A DNA stretch of 64,000 nucleotides from Tepidiforma bonchosmolovskayae (GTDB taxonomy: Bacteria; Chloroflexota; Dehalococcoidia; Tepidiformales; Tepidiformaceae): positions 806,001-870,000 of the forward strand of contig NZ_CP042829.1 in NCBI RefSeq assembly GCF_008838325.1. The letters are read 5' to 3'. Shown here one piece after another: positions 23,990 to 32,268 of the stretch. The notes beneath the pieces were generated by a model. That model ran no database searches and had not been told where the DNA came from. It worked only from the letters and a program-made list of their open reading frames with translations. Numbering within the stretch: the stretch's first letter is position 1; the number at the start of each line of letters is the position of its first letter. The position numbers and the translations under genes were made by a program.

Positions 23990-24955
23990 ATGGGAAGGAT
24001 CCCGGGGATTGAGCTGGCGCCGAACTGGACGAGTGCGGCGGCGGCGCTGGAGGGCATCCTGCGGCATGCGGGGATCGACCTGCCGCGGCACGCGGTGATG
24101 GGGCTGACGGGGCACGCGTTCCACTTCTGCCTCGGCACGCGGGAGGGTGTCGTGGCGCTGCCGAGCGGGCCGGCGAGCTTCGACCGGGCGGCGATGGTGG
24201 AGCGGTATGCGCGGACGGGGCTGCGCTTCGAACGGTTCGCAGGGCCGGCGGATGCTGCGACGAAGGAGCGGGCAGTTGCGTGGGCGGCGGAGCGGCTCGA
24301 CGCGGGGGTGCCGCTCATCGGGTGGGACCTCCACCTGCACGAGTTCGGGATTGTCGACGGGTACGACCGGGCGAGGGGCGGCTTTTTCGTGCAGGACATT
24401 CTGACGGAGCAGGTCGGGCCGTTCGTCGCGTGGGAGGCGTGGGCGCCGCTGGGGGAGATTGAGCTCTGGGCGCCGGTCGAGCCGGTGGAGGTCGGCGCGG
24501 AGGCAGCGGTCGAGGCGCTGCGCACGGCGGCGGCGCTGCTGGGCGGCGACGAGGGGCCGGCGGACGGCCAGCCCCTGGGCGCTGCCGGGGTCGAGGCGTG
24601 GGCCGAGGCGCTCGAGGGGACGGCGGAGGTGGACCGTGCGGGGAACGCCTACACGCTGGCCGTGCTGGCGGCGGCCCGGGCAGACGGTGCGGCCTTCCTG
24701 CGCGATCTGGCGGCGACGTTCCCGGGGGCGGCGGAGCCGCTCGCGGAAGCGGCCCGCGCGCTGGAGGAGGAGACGAAGGCGCTTTCGCCGCTAATCACGC
24801 TCTTCCCGTTCCCGAGCGGGGGCCACGGGAACGTGCAGGTGCCGGGACTGCGGCGGGCGGCGGCGATGGCGCTGCGGCGGGCAGCCCGGTACGAGCGGGA
24901 GTGCCTCGCGGCTATCGAGGCGGCGATTCCCCTGGCGGAGCGGGAGGCGGGGTAA
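23990..24955 (+). CDS. Uncharacterised protein, BtrH N-terminal-like
   Basis: 321 residues, soluble, no signal. The first 130 residues (APNWTSAAAALEGILRHAGI, GLTGHAFHFCLGTREG) resemble the BtrH/papain-like N-terminal domain, including a late block LHEFGIVDGYDRARGGFFVQ. The position where that fold has its Cys nucleophile appears to be Ser/Ala here, so activity is doubtful. The C-terminal 150 residues are helical. It precedes ccsA by 68 nt. Family assignment is tentative. Confidence 0.5.
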   Translation: MGRIPGIELAPNWTSAAAALEGILRHAGIDLPRHAVMGLTGHAFHFCLGTREGVVALPSGPASFDRAAMVERYARTGLRFERFAGPADAATKERAVAWAAERLDAGVPLIGWDLHLHEFGIVDGYDRARGGFFVQDILTEQVGPFVAWEAWAPLGEIELWAPVEPVEVGAEAAVEALRTAAALLGGDEGPADGQPLGAAGVEAWAEALEGTAEVDRAGNAYTLAVLAAARADGAAFLRDLAATFPGAAEPLAEAARALEEETKALSPLITLFPFPSGGHGNVQVPGLRRAAAMALRRAARYERECLAAIEAAIPLAEREAG

Positions 24956-25023
24956 AGGGCGGGGCAACGCCGACTGACCCCTGCCGGGAAACCGGGTACG
25001 ATTCGTGAAGCAGGGAACGAACG

Positions 25024-25971
25024 GTGGCTGAGCTCGCGCTGTACCTCTACTGGACCTCGGTGGTGACCGCGCCCATTGCGGCGGTGCTGTACTGGGCGTA
25101 CGTCGGCAGTGCGGCCATTGCGGTGCGGCGGGTGGCGGCGCAGACGAGCGCGGGGACCGTGAGCGTGAGCCTGCCGGCGGGCGCGCCGAGCGCGGGGCTC
25201 GGCCGGCTGGCGACGACGTTCACGGGGCTGACGGCGCTCTTCCTCGCCGGGTGGGTTGCGACCCGCTGGGCGGCGCGCGGCTACGCGCCCCTTTCGAACC
25301 TGTACGAGTTCACGACGGCGTTCGCCTTTGGCATCTGCGCGGCGTACCTCGTCTTCGAACGGACCTCGCGGAACCGGCGGTACGGTGCGCTGGTGCTGCC
25401 GATCGTGGTCGCGATGCTCGGTATTGCGGCGACGTTCCCGAAGGAGATCGTGCCGCTCATCCCGGCGCTGCAGAACGGCCCGCTGCTGACGATCCATGTC
25501 TCGGTGATGATGCTGTCGTACGCGGTGCTGACAGTCGCGTTCTGCGCGGCGGCGGTGTACCTCGCGCAGGGCGGCGAGGGGAAGCGGCGGTTTGCGGCGC
25601 TGCCATCTGCCGAGGCCGCGGGCGACCTGGCCCACCGGGCGGTCCTGGTCGGCTTTCCGCTGCTGGGGCTGGGGATTGCGCTCGGCGCGTGGTGGGCGAA
25701 CAGCGCGTGGGGGCGGTACTGGGGCTGGGACCCGAAGGAGACGAGCGCGCTGGTGACCTGGCTGAGCCTGGTGGCGTACTTCCACGCGCGGGCCGGGAGC
25801 GGGTCAGTGGCGGGAGCGCCGGGCATCCGGCGACTGGTGCCGGCGCGGCTGCGGCGCGGCTGGCGGCCGGACCCGATGTGGTGGCTGGTGGTGATGTGGG
25901 GGCTGGTGATGTTCACCTACTTCGGGGTGAACCTCTGGATCAGCGGCTTGCACAGCTACGCCGGGGTGTAG
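25024..25971 (+). CDS. ccsA: Cytochrome c biogenesis protein CcsA/CcsB-type (WWD domain)
   Basis: 315 residues from GTG 25024, with AGGGA upstream and about eight membrane spans. The heme-handling WWD motif is clear: SAWGRYWGWDPKETSALVTW, followed by a conserved His (SLVAYFHAR). It belongs to system II (Ccs) cytochrome c maturation, exporting heme to the outer face of the membrane. The System II partner (ResB/Ccs1) is not adjacent. Size fits the single-subunit CcsA/ResC type. Confidence 0.88.
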   Translation: MAELALYLYWTSVVTAPIAAVLYWAYVGSAAIAVRRVAAQTSAGTVSVSLPAGAPSAGLGRLATTFTGLTALFLAGWVATRWAARGYAPLSNLYEFTTAFAFGICAAYLVFERTSRNRRYGALVLPIVVAMLGIAATFPKEIVPLIPALQNGPLLTIHVSVMMLSYAVLTVAFCAAAVYLAQGGEGKRRFAALPSAEAAGDLAHRAVLVGFPLLGLGIALGAWWANSAWGRYWGWDPKETSALVTWLSLVAYFHARAGSGSVAGAPGIRRLVPARLRRGWRPDPMWWLVVMWGLVMFTYFGVNLWISGLHSYAGV

Positions 25972-25995
25972 CGCCGGACAGCGCCAGCCCCGGGT

Positions 25996-26781
25996 TCAGC
26001 TGCGGCGGCGCTGGGCGAGCCCGGCGACCGTGGCTGCGCCGATCGGCCCGGCTTCGTCGTAGAGGCGGCACTGGCCCATGGAGATGCCGTCGCTGGCGCC
26101 GTGGTCGGTGGATTCGAAGCCGATCCACTCGCCGGCGGGGTAGCGGTGGAGGTAGAGGGTGATATCGACGTTGATGTAGGCGAGGCCGGCGCTGCCGGAG
26201 TTCGCGAGCGGACTGGCGAAATCGCAGGCGAGGGCGACGCGCTGGAAGGGGGTGAGTTCGCGGCCGGCGACGAGGGGGCGGACTTCGCGCATCCAGGTGC
26301 GCTTCTGGCCGACGGTCCCAAAAGCGCGGCCCTGCGAGCGGCTCTCCCACATCGGCTGCCAGCCTTCGTTGGCGATGGGCGGGCGCGGGTCGGGCTGGAG
26401 GGCGGAGGGCGGCGGGAAGTCCCACGGCGGGGGCGCCCAGACTTCGCCGGCGGGCTGTTCGCCTTCGCGCAGGAGGACGCAGCTGGCGCGGCCGATGGAC
26501 TGGCCGGCGGCGAAGGCTTCGGCGTCGACGACGCGGATGCGGCTGCCTTCGCGCCGGACGGCGGTCTCGACGGTGATGGGGATGAAGGTGGGGAGCCGCC
26601 AGAGGTCGACGGTCATCCGGGCGACGCGGAGGTGGGGCTCGGCGTGGCGGCGTTCGATTTCGGCGCCGAGCAGGCCGGCGACGACGCGGCCGTGGAGGGA
26701 GTTCGGGTCCCACGGGCCGCGACAGACGGGCTGGGGCACGAAGGCCTCGCCCTCGACGATGAAGAAGGCATCGGTCGACAT
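25996..26781 (-). CDS. Acyl-CoA thioesterase, TesB-like double hotdog
   Basis: 261 residues. The N-terminal hotdog has GPWDPNSLHGRVVAGLLGAE and RMTVDLWRLP; the C-terminal hotdog ends FASPLANSGSAGLAYINVDI, LHRYPAGEWIGFESTDHGAS and GQCRLYDEAGPIGAATVAGL. This arrangement is typical of TesB-type or 4HBT_3 thioesterases, which release CoA from acyl-CoAs. Chain specificity is unknown. No ribosome site is obvious before the ATG. Confidence 0.85.
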   Translation of the reverse strand: MSTDAFFIVEGEAFVPQPVCRGPWDPNSLHGRVVAGLLGAEIERRHAEPHLRVARMTVDLWRLPTFIPITVETAVRREGSRIRVVDAEAFAAGQSIGRASCVLLREGEQPAGEVWAPPPWDFPPPSALQPDPRPPIANEGWQPMWESRSQGRAFGTVGQKRTWMREVRPLVAGRELTPFQRVALACDFASPLANSGSAGLAYINVDITLYLHRYPAGEWIGFESTDHGASDGISMGQCRLYDEAGPIGAATVAGLAQRRRS

Positions 26782-26824
26782 GGTTTGCCGATCATGGGGG
26801 CGCGGCGCGGAAGAAGCCAGCGGC

Positions 26825-27538
26825 TCAGCGGGGGGAGGTCATGACCTCGGGGCCCTGCGGCCGGTCGCCGGCGGCGCCGTCGGGCTCGAGGGTGACGAAC
26901 ATGCGGGTCATGTCGCGCGGGAGGGAGGGCAGGCGGACGATGAGCTCGCCACCGGGCGCGCCCTCGAAGTCGGCAGCGGAGCGGGCGCCGTAGGGGCCTT
27001 CGCTCCAGATTTGGTAATGGTGGCCTTCGGGTGCGGGGGGCAGCCCGACGACGCGGAGGACGGCGAAGGAAAAGTCGGAGGCGACGAAGACGGCGCCGCG
27101 GGCGCCGTCGCCGGCGAGGGGCAGTTCGATGGCCCGGGAAGCGAGCTGGGCGCGGAGGTCATCGGCTTCGCTGCGGGCATCGAGGTAGGCGATGACGGCG
27201 GCGGCGAGGCCGACGGCGAGAACGAGCACGGCCGCGGCGGAGGCGAGAGCAACCAGGCGCCAGGGGGTGCCGGGGCGGGCCGGCCGGCGGAGGGGGATGG
27301 GCTCCCGGGGCTGGATGCGGGCGCGGACGCCGGCAGCGATCCGGTCGGCGGCACCGGGCGGGAGCGGCTGCTCCTCGTAGCCGTGGGCGAGGGCTTCGGC
27401 GGCCTGGAGGAGCGGCTGGAGGGCGGCGCGCAGCTCAGCATCGGCGGCGAGGAGACGCTCGAGGGCCTCGGCTTCTCCGGGTTCGAGGAGGCCGAGGGCG
27501 TACTCGGGGAGCAGGTCGAAGGCCTGGTCGCGGTTCAT
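26825..27538 (-). CDS. Anti-sigma factor, RskA type
   Basis: 237 residues. The N-terminal helical zinc-less anti-sigma domain starts FDLLPEYALGLLEPGEAEAL. One membrane span (VALASAAAVLVLAVGLAAAV) is followed by the outward-facing RskA C-terminal domain with EGHHYQIWSEGPYGARSA. It overlaps the ECF sigma gene by 4 nt and should hold that sigma at the membrane until a signal triggers release. Confidence 0.9.
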   Translation of the reverse strand: MNRDQAFDLLPEYALGLLEPGEAEALERLLAADAELRAALQPLLQAAEALAHGYEEQPLPPGAADRIAAGVRARIQPREPIPLRRPARPGTPWRLVALASAAAVLVLAVGLAAAVIAYLDARSEADDLRAQLASRAIELPLAGDGARGAVFVASDFSFAVLRVVGLPPAPEGHHYQIWSEGPYGARSAADFEGAPGGELIVRLPSLPRDMTRMFVTLEPDGAAGDRPQGPEVMTSPR

Positions 27539-28089
27539 GGTTCGAGTGCCTCGCGGACGGGCGCGAGGGTATCGCGCAGTTTGGTGAGGGCGAGCCGGAG
27601 GCGGCTCCGGATGGTGCCTTCGGGAAGGCCGAGCTCACGGGCGATATCGACGGGGCGCTGGCCCTGGTAGTAGGCGCGCACAATGACATCCTGCTGTTCG
27701 GCTGGCAGCTCCTCCAGTGCCTGCCGCAGGCGCTCCCCGGTGAGGCTGGCAAGGACGACCTGCCAGGTATCGTCCGGGTCTCGCAGTGCATATACGGACG
27801 GCGCGTCGTCGATCGATCGCTCGGGGGCGCGGGCGCGCTTACGGAGGAGGTCGATGGCGGCGTTGCGGGCGATGGCGAGGATCCAGGAGCGTTCGTTGCC
27901 GCGGGCGGGGTCGAACTGGCGGCCGCGCTGCCAGATGCGGACGAAGGCATCCTGGACGGCCTCTTCGGCGAGGGAGGGGTCGCGCAGGACCTGGACGGCG
28001 GCAGCGAAGGCTGGGCCGGTGTATTCGGCGACGAGGGCATCGAAGGCGGCGGCATCGCCGGCGCGGAAGCGCTCGAAGTGGCTGGTCAC
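27535..28089 (-). CDS. ECF RNA polymerase sigma factor (SigK/ECF-type)
   Basis: 184 residues from GTG 28089, with GGAG 9 nt upstream. Region 2 includes LVAEYTGPAFAAAVQVLRDP and LAEEAVQDAFVRIWQRGRQF, with ERSWILAIARNAAIDLLRKR. Region 4 is LPAEQQDVIVRAYYQGQRPV with the recognition helix GLPEGTIRSRLRLALTKLR. It is paired with the downstream RskA-type anti-sigma and is divergent from the DUF4397 surface-protein gene, a likely target by position. Confidence 0.92.
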   Translation of the reverse strand: MTSHFERFRAGDAAAFDALVAEYTGPAFAAAVQVLRDPSLAEEAVQDAFVRIWQRGRQFDPARGNERSWILAIARNAAIDLLRKRARAPERSIDDAPSVYALRDPDDTWQVVLASLTGERLRQALEELPAEQQDVIVRAYYQGQRPVDIARELGLPEGTIRSRLRLALTKLRDTLAPVREALEP

Positions 28090-28209
28090 GCGGGGCGCTC
28101 CGCAAAGTTTCGGCGGTGGGTGATCGAACTGTTGTCGAGGGTGCGTACATGGGGTGTAGGCGGCTGACCGGCCGGCAGCCGCACACGGAAACACCCGGAG
28201 GAACGAAGG

Positions 28210-29064
28210 ATGAACCTGGCACGGGCAATCATGACCCGGTCGAAGCTCCTCGTGGCCGCGGCGCTGGTGGCAGCGCTGGCTGCGGGGGTGGTGATGGGGC
28301 CGCAGGGCGCCGATGCGCAGCAGGCAACGGGCCGCGTTCGCATCATGCACGCGAGCCCGGACACGCCGCCGGTAGACATTTTTGTCGATGGGCAGAAAGC
28401 TGTCACGGCGCTGGCCTTCCCGAACAACACGGGGTACGTGGCACTGCCTGCGGGCGGGCACAACGTGAAGGTGTTCGTCTCGCCGTCGGACGGGACGGGC
28501 ACGCCGGCGCTGCAGGCGACGCTCGACGTGGTGGCGGGCAAGGACGTGACGGTGCTGGCGACGGGGCGCGTGGGCGACGGTTCGCTGGCGCTGACGATCT
28601 TCGAGGATGACAACCGGACGCCGAGCGGGAACAACGCGCACATCCGCCTGATCCACGCCTCGCCCGACGCGCCGCCGGTGAATGTTGCGGTGGCGGGTAC
28701 GGATACGAACGTCTTCACCGGCGTGGCGTTCCGGAACGTGAGCCCGTACGTGCCGGTCCCGGCGGGCACCTACAGCCTTGACGTGAAGGTGAACGCGACC
28801 GGGGCGACGGTGCTGACGATCCCGAACCTGAAGCTGGATGCGCGGACGGTGTACACGGCCGTGGCGGTCGGCCTCGCGGGCAACGGGACGCTCCGGGTGG
28901 TGCCGCTGGTCGATGCTCCGGCCCCGGCTGCCCCGGCGCCGCCGCGGACGGGCGACTCAGTGACCACGGGCGGCGGCACGCTGGCGCCGTGGGTGCTGGC
29001 CGCGGGCATTGCGCTGGCGGCGGTCTCCGGCGGCCTGGCTCTCGCAGCGCGGCGCGCCCGGTAG
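28210..29064 (+). CDS. Secreted DUF4397 protein with PPRTG C-terminal anchor
   Basis: 284 residues; ribosome site GGAGGAACG. A signal peptide ends near GADAQQ (residue 38). Two DUF4397 repeats follow: RIMHASPDTPPVDIFVDGQK and RLIHASPDAPPVNVAVAG. The C-terminus has PPRTGDS, a 30-residue Gly-rich and hydrophobic stretch (LAPWVLAAGIALAAVSGGLA) and a basic tail ARRAR, a sortase-like sorting signal. The role of DUF4397 at the cell surface is unknown. Its divergent neighbour is the ECF sigma. Confidence 0.85.
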   Translation: MNLARAIMTRSKLLVAAALVAALAAGVVMGPQGADAQQATGRVRIMHASPDTPPVDIFVDGQKAVTALAFPNNTGYVALPAGGHNVKVFVSPSDGTGTPALQATLDVVAGKDVTVLATGRVGDGSLALTIFEDDNRTPSGNNAHIRLIHASPDAPPVNVAVAGTDTNVFTGVAFRNVSPYVPVPAGTYSLDVKVNATGATVLTIPNLKLDARTVYTAVAVGLAGNGTLRVVPLVDAPAPAAPAPPRTGDSVTTGGGTLAPWVLAAGIALAAVSGGLALAARRAR

Positions 29065-29096
29065 AAGCACAGCGCCCGCACCAGCGGACGATTGGA

Positions 29097-29125
29097 GGGC
29101 GGCTCCCGGGTGGGAGCCGCCCTTT
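29097..29125. terminator. Strong intrinsic terminator
   Basis: Perfect 11-bp stem (GGGCGGCTCCC / GGGAGCCGCCC) with a 4-nt loop, then TTT. It lies between the convergent ends of the DUF4397 gene and recF and can serve the former. Confidence 0.85.
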
Positions 29126-29160
29126 GTGCTGCCGGCGAAGGCGGAGGGAGCGAGGGCCGG

Positions 29161-30330
29161 CTATTCGCCTTCGAAGCGGGTGATGGTGCCGGCGTTGACG
29201 ACGAAGCGGCCTGAGGCGCGGGTGTAGATGTCGCGGAGACGGTCGGGGTCGGCAGTGGTGACGAGGGTCTGCTGGAAGGTATCGATGTACTCGAGGAGTG
29301 CGCGGCGGCGGCGGGCGTCGAGTTCGCTGAGGACGTCGTCGAGGAGGACGACGGGGTCGTCGCCGAGGGCGCGGCGAAGGTAGCTGGCTTCGGCGAGGCG
29401 GAGGGCGAGGGCCGCGGTGCGCTGCTGGGCGCGGGAGGCGAAGGCGTCGGCGGGCATGCCGTCGATGAGGATTTCGACATCGTCGCGGTGGGGCCCGACG
29501 AGGGTAGCGCCGGCGGCGATCTCCTTCTGGCGGGCGGCCTGGAGGGCCTTGAGCATGCGGCCGGTCCACTCGGCGTCGTCAATGGGAGCATCGTACTGGT
29601 CGAGCCCGCCGATGGAGGGCCGGTAGATGAGCGTGAGGGATTCGAGGCCGTCGGAGAGGCGCTCCATCTGCTGTTCGGCCTGGATGGCGAGGTGGCCGAG
29701 GGCATCAGCGCGGGCCCAGTAGATGGTGCCGCCGGCGTGGGCGAGCTCCTGGTCCCAGAAGGCGAGTTCGTGGGCCTGGGCTTCGCGGGCCTGGATGCGC
29801 TTGAGGAGGCTGTTGCGCTGCTGGACGACGCGGGCGTACTTCTGCATGGCGCGGAGGTAGCCGCGGTCGACCTGGGAGATCATCATGTCGAGGTAGCGCC
29901 GGCGCATGAGCGGGGGGCCGGCGACGATGTCGATGTCGAGGGTGGTGAAGAGGACGGCGCAGAGCTGGCCGACGGCTTCGGAGGCCTTGCGGAGGACGCC
30001 GTTGACGCGGACGCGCTTGCCGGCGCGGTGGGCCGGGTCGACGGTGCGGCCGACGATGGCGAGTTCGAGGGCGAGGTTGCCTGCGGCGCGTTCGACCTGG
30101 CAGGCGAGGCGGGCGACGGGGAAGTCGGACTCGAGGATGTCGCGGCGGACGAGGTCGGAATCCTGGCTGGCGCGGCTGGAGCGGAGGGTGGAGAGGAGGT
30201 AGATGGCCTCGAGGAGGTTGCTCTTGCCCTGGGCGTTATCGCCGATGAAGAGGTTGAGGCCGCGGTCGAGGCGGATATGGGCGCGGACGTAGTTCCGGAA
30301 GTTAACGAGCTCGAGGTCGAAGATAAACAC
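29161..30330 (-). CDS. recF: DNA replication and repair protein RecF
   Basis: 389 residues from GTG 30330. Walker A is GDNAQGKSNLLEAIYLL near residue 31 and the ABC/SMC-type signature and Walker B lie near VVLLDDVLSELDARRRRALL. The N-terminal FDLELVNFRNYVRAHIRLD is typical. RecF loads RecA at gaps with RecO and RecR. It stands alone here, not next to dnaN or gyrB, although gyrB is in the same window 28 kb away. Confidence 0.95.
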   Translation of the reverse strand: MFIFDLELVNFRNYVRAHIRLDRGLNLFIGDNAQGKSNLLEAIYLLSTLRSSRASQDSDLVRRDILESDFPVARLACQVERAAGNLALELAIVGRTVDPAHRAGKRVRVNGVLRKASEAVGQLCAVLFTTLDIDIVAGPPLMRRRYLDMMISQVDRGYLRAMQKYARVVQQRNSLLKRIQAREAQAHELAFWDQELAHAGGTIYWARADALGHLAIQAEQQMERLSDGLESLTLIYRPSIGGLDQYDAPIDDAEWTGRMLKALQAARQKEIAAGATLVGPHRDDVEILIDGMPADAFASRAQQRTAALALRLAEASYLRRALGDDPVVLLDDVLSELDARRRRALLEYIDTFQQTLVTTADPDRLRDIYTRASGRFVVNAGTITRFEGE

Positions 30331-30341
30331 GGTGGATACTC

Positions 30342-30347
30342 ATTATA
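30342..30347 (-). promoter_or_regulatory. Consensus -10 (TATAAT) of recF
   Basis: A perfect TATAAT on the minus strand, 11 nt before the GTG start of recF, so the leader would be only about 5 nt. No Shine-Dalgarno. The upstream 30 bases are unusually A/T-rich for this window. Confidence 0.6.
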
Positions 30348-30516
30348 GCCCGAGTTCGTTAGCTTTGGGCTTATTTTTCCGGATCTTGACGGGGCAGGAG
30401 GCGGGGAACGGCGCTTCACCGAGGGGGACGGGGCGGGCATACTTGGGGGAGTGCCCGGCCGCCGGCGTCCTGCCGGGGCGGCCCTGCCGCATCATCCCAC
30501 CTGATTGGACCACGCC

Positions 30517-31524
30517 ATGCCACGTCACCCGAACGAGGTTCTTTTCGAGGGCGAAAAGCCGTTCCCCATCATCCCGACCTGCGAGCACTTCGCCGGGACG
30601 GAGGAGCGCATCGCGAAGGCGCTCGAGCTGCAGAACAGGATGGGGGGCGTCTTCGACATCACGATGGACTGCGAGGACGGCGCGCCGACCGGCCGCGAGC
30701 GGGAGCACGCGGAGATGGTGGTGCGGATGCAGAACAGCCCGCTGAACCAGCACAACATGGCGGGCGTGCGGATTCACGACTACACGCACGAGCACTGGAA
30801 GGCGGACGTCGACATCATCGTGCCGGCGGCGGGCGAGCGGATTGCCTACATCACGATCCCGAAGACGGTGCGGGCGCGGGAGCTCGCGGAGATGATCGAC
30901 TACATCCGGAACACGGCTGCGAGGGCCGGCATCCGGCGGGAGATTCCGATCCATGCGCTGATCGAGACGCACGGTGCGCTGCGGGAGGTGTGGGAGATTG
31001 CGACGCTGCCGAACGTGCAGGTGCTCGACTTCGGGCTGATGGACTTCGTGAGCGCGCACCACGGGGCGATCCCGTCGTATGCGATGCGGTCGCCGCACCA
31101 GTTCGACCACGCACTGCTGCGGCGCGCGAAGGCGGAGATGGTGGCTGCGGCGCTGGCGAACGGGGTGGTGCCGGCACACAACGTGACGCTGGAGCTGAAG
31201 GACACGGAGTTCATCTACAACGACGCGCGGCGGGCACGGATGGAGTTCGGCTTCCTGCGGATGTGGAGCATCTACCCGGCGCAGATCGAGCCGATCACGC
31301 GGGCGATGGCGCCGTCGCACGACGAGGTGGAGGAGGCGCAGGCGATCCTGCTGAAGGCGTATGCGGCTGACTGGGGCCCGATCCAGCACGAGGGGAACCT
31401 GCACGACCGGGCGACCTACCGGTACTACTGGGAGACGCTGCAGCGGGCGCGCATCCAGAACGTGCCGCTGAGCGACAAGGTGATGCGGGCGTTCTTCCCG
31501 GACGCGGTCGCGGCCCAGAACTGA
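30517..31524 (+). CDS. HpcH/HpaI aldolase (CitE-like C-C lyase)
   Basis: 335 residues from ATG 30517; a TTG at 30505 is also in frame. The TIM-barrel citrate lyase beta/malyl-CoA lyase family is shown by FDITMDCEDGAPTGRE with the metal-binding acidic residues, IHALIETHGALREVWEIATL with the catalytic Glu, and VLDFGLMDFVSAHHGAI. It would cleave or form a C-C bond of a CoA ester such as malyl-CoA or citramalyl-CoA. The exact substrate is not decided by sequence. It stands alone, followed by a terminator. Confidence 0.85.
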   Translation: MPRHPNEVLFEGEKPFPIIPTCEHFAGTEERIAKALELQNRMGGVFDITMDCEDGAPTGREREHAEMVVRMQNSPLNQHNMAGVRIHDYTHEHWKADVDIIVPAAGERIAYITIPKTVRARELAEMIDYIRNTAARAGIRREIPIHALIETHGALREVWEIATLPNVQVLDFGLMDFVSAHHGAIPSYAMRSPHQFDHALLRRAKAEMVAAALANGVVPAHNVTLELKDTEFIYNDARRARMEFGFLRMWSIYPAQIEPITRAMAPSHDEVEEAQAILLKAYAADWGPIQHEGNLHDRATYRYYWETLQRARIQNVPLSDKVMRAFFPDAVAAQN

Positions 31525-31547
31525 GCCGGCGCGGCGACAGACAGATG

Positions 31548-31578
31548 ACGGCCCGGACGCGGTGCGCCCGGGCCGTTT
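31548..31578. terminator. Intrinsic terminator (bidirectional)
   Basis: Stem ACGGCCCGG / CCGGGCCGT of 9 bp with an 11-nt loop that can pair further, then TTT, between two convergent genes. Confidence 0.8.
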
Positions 31579-31596
31579 GCTGTGCGGCATCCGGGG

Positions 31597-32073
31597 CTAC
31601 TGGCCGGGCTTCCAGACCATCAGGAAGAGGATGCCGAGGGCAGACGCCCCGAGGATGGCGCCGACGATCCTGATGCGCGGGGCGTGGGCGAGGTAGGCTG
31701 CGGGGAGGGGCGCATCGTCGGGGGTGCCGTCGAGGAGCTGGAGGGCGCGGGAGAGGTTTCGGCGCTGGACGACGTTGGAGAGGGCGAAGGCCGCGAGGAA
31801 CCAGGCGATGGCGACGCCGAGCCAGAGGGGGAAGTCGTCGCGGTAGCCGGTGTGGTCGTCGAAGATGAGGCCAAGCCCCATGAGGAAGAGGAGGACGACG
31901 GCCGGGTTCACGATGAGCTTTTCGAGCCGTTCGGTGGTGCGGATGGCGAAGCGGGTGGCTCCGGTGCCCTGGGCCTCGCCGGCGGCCTGCAGGATGGGGA
32001 AGGCGAAGGTTGTGCCGAGCCCAACGACGACCGGCGCGATATGGAGGTAGAGGAGGATGCGATAGGAGTTCAT
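31597..32073 (-). CDS. DUF2269-like integral membrane protein
   Basis: 158 residues from ATG 32073 with four membrane spans, the first ILLYLHIAPVVVGLGTTFAF containing a His that may bind heme or metal, then LIVNPAVVLLFLMGLGLIF, WLGVAIAWFLAAFALSNVVQ and IVGAILGASALGILFLMVW. Layout matches DUF2269 predicted membrane proteins. Function unknown. Confidence 0.7.
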   Translation of the reverse strand: MNSYRILLYLHIAPVVVGLGTTFAFPILQAAGEAQGTGATRFAIRTTERLEKLIVNPAVVLLFLMGLGLIFDDHTGYRDDFPLWLGVAIAWFLAAFALSNVVQRRNLSRALQLLDGTPDDAPLPAAYLAHAPRIRIVGAILGASALGILFLMVWKPGQ

Positions 32074-32113
32074 GGCGTGGCCCCGGGAAATCCGGGGGAT
32101 TGTGCGCTCATGT

Positions 32114-32161
32114 CGTTGAATCGTCAACGGTTTCATCCATTGACATGCATGAACCGGGTTC
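32114..32161. promoter_or_regulatory. Palindromes in the DUF2269 / GGDEF-EAL divergent region
   Basis: Two short perfect palindromes, CGTTGA-ATCG-TCAACG (32114-32129) and GAACC-G-GGTTC (32151-32161), flank a perfect TTGACA (32140-32145). The gap is A/T-richer than its surroundings. They could be operator and -35 elements for the GGDEF-EAL gene. No good -10 is found at 17 nt. Confidence 0.4.
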
Positions 32162-32246
32162 GAGTCGGGCTTCACAGGGGCGAGGGGGCTGCCGAATGTA
32201 CGGATGTCATGCACTATTCACCAATCGTCCGCCGCCGGTTCCCCGG

Positions 32247-32264
32247 GCGGGGAGCGGGGAGCCG
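32247..32264. repeat. Short G-rich heptamer array before GGDEF-EAL gene
   Basis: CGGGGAG repeated twice with a partial third unit, ending 5 nt before the ATG at 32269, so it also supplies the ribosome site. Same unit as the arrays at 19478 and 42247. Confidence 0.6.
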
Positions 32265-32268
32265 GTAG

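Noticed and set aside
28125..28147. ECF-type promoter (CGAAC-n14-CGTA) before the DUF4397 gene
   Set aside because: Spacer is about two bases too short and the motif is not repeated on the sigma side.
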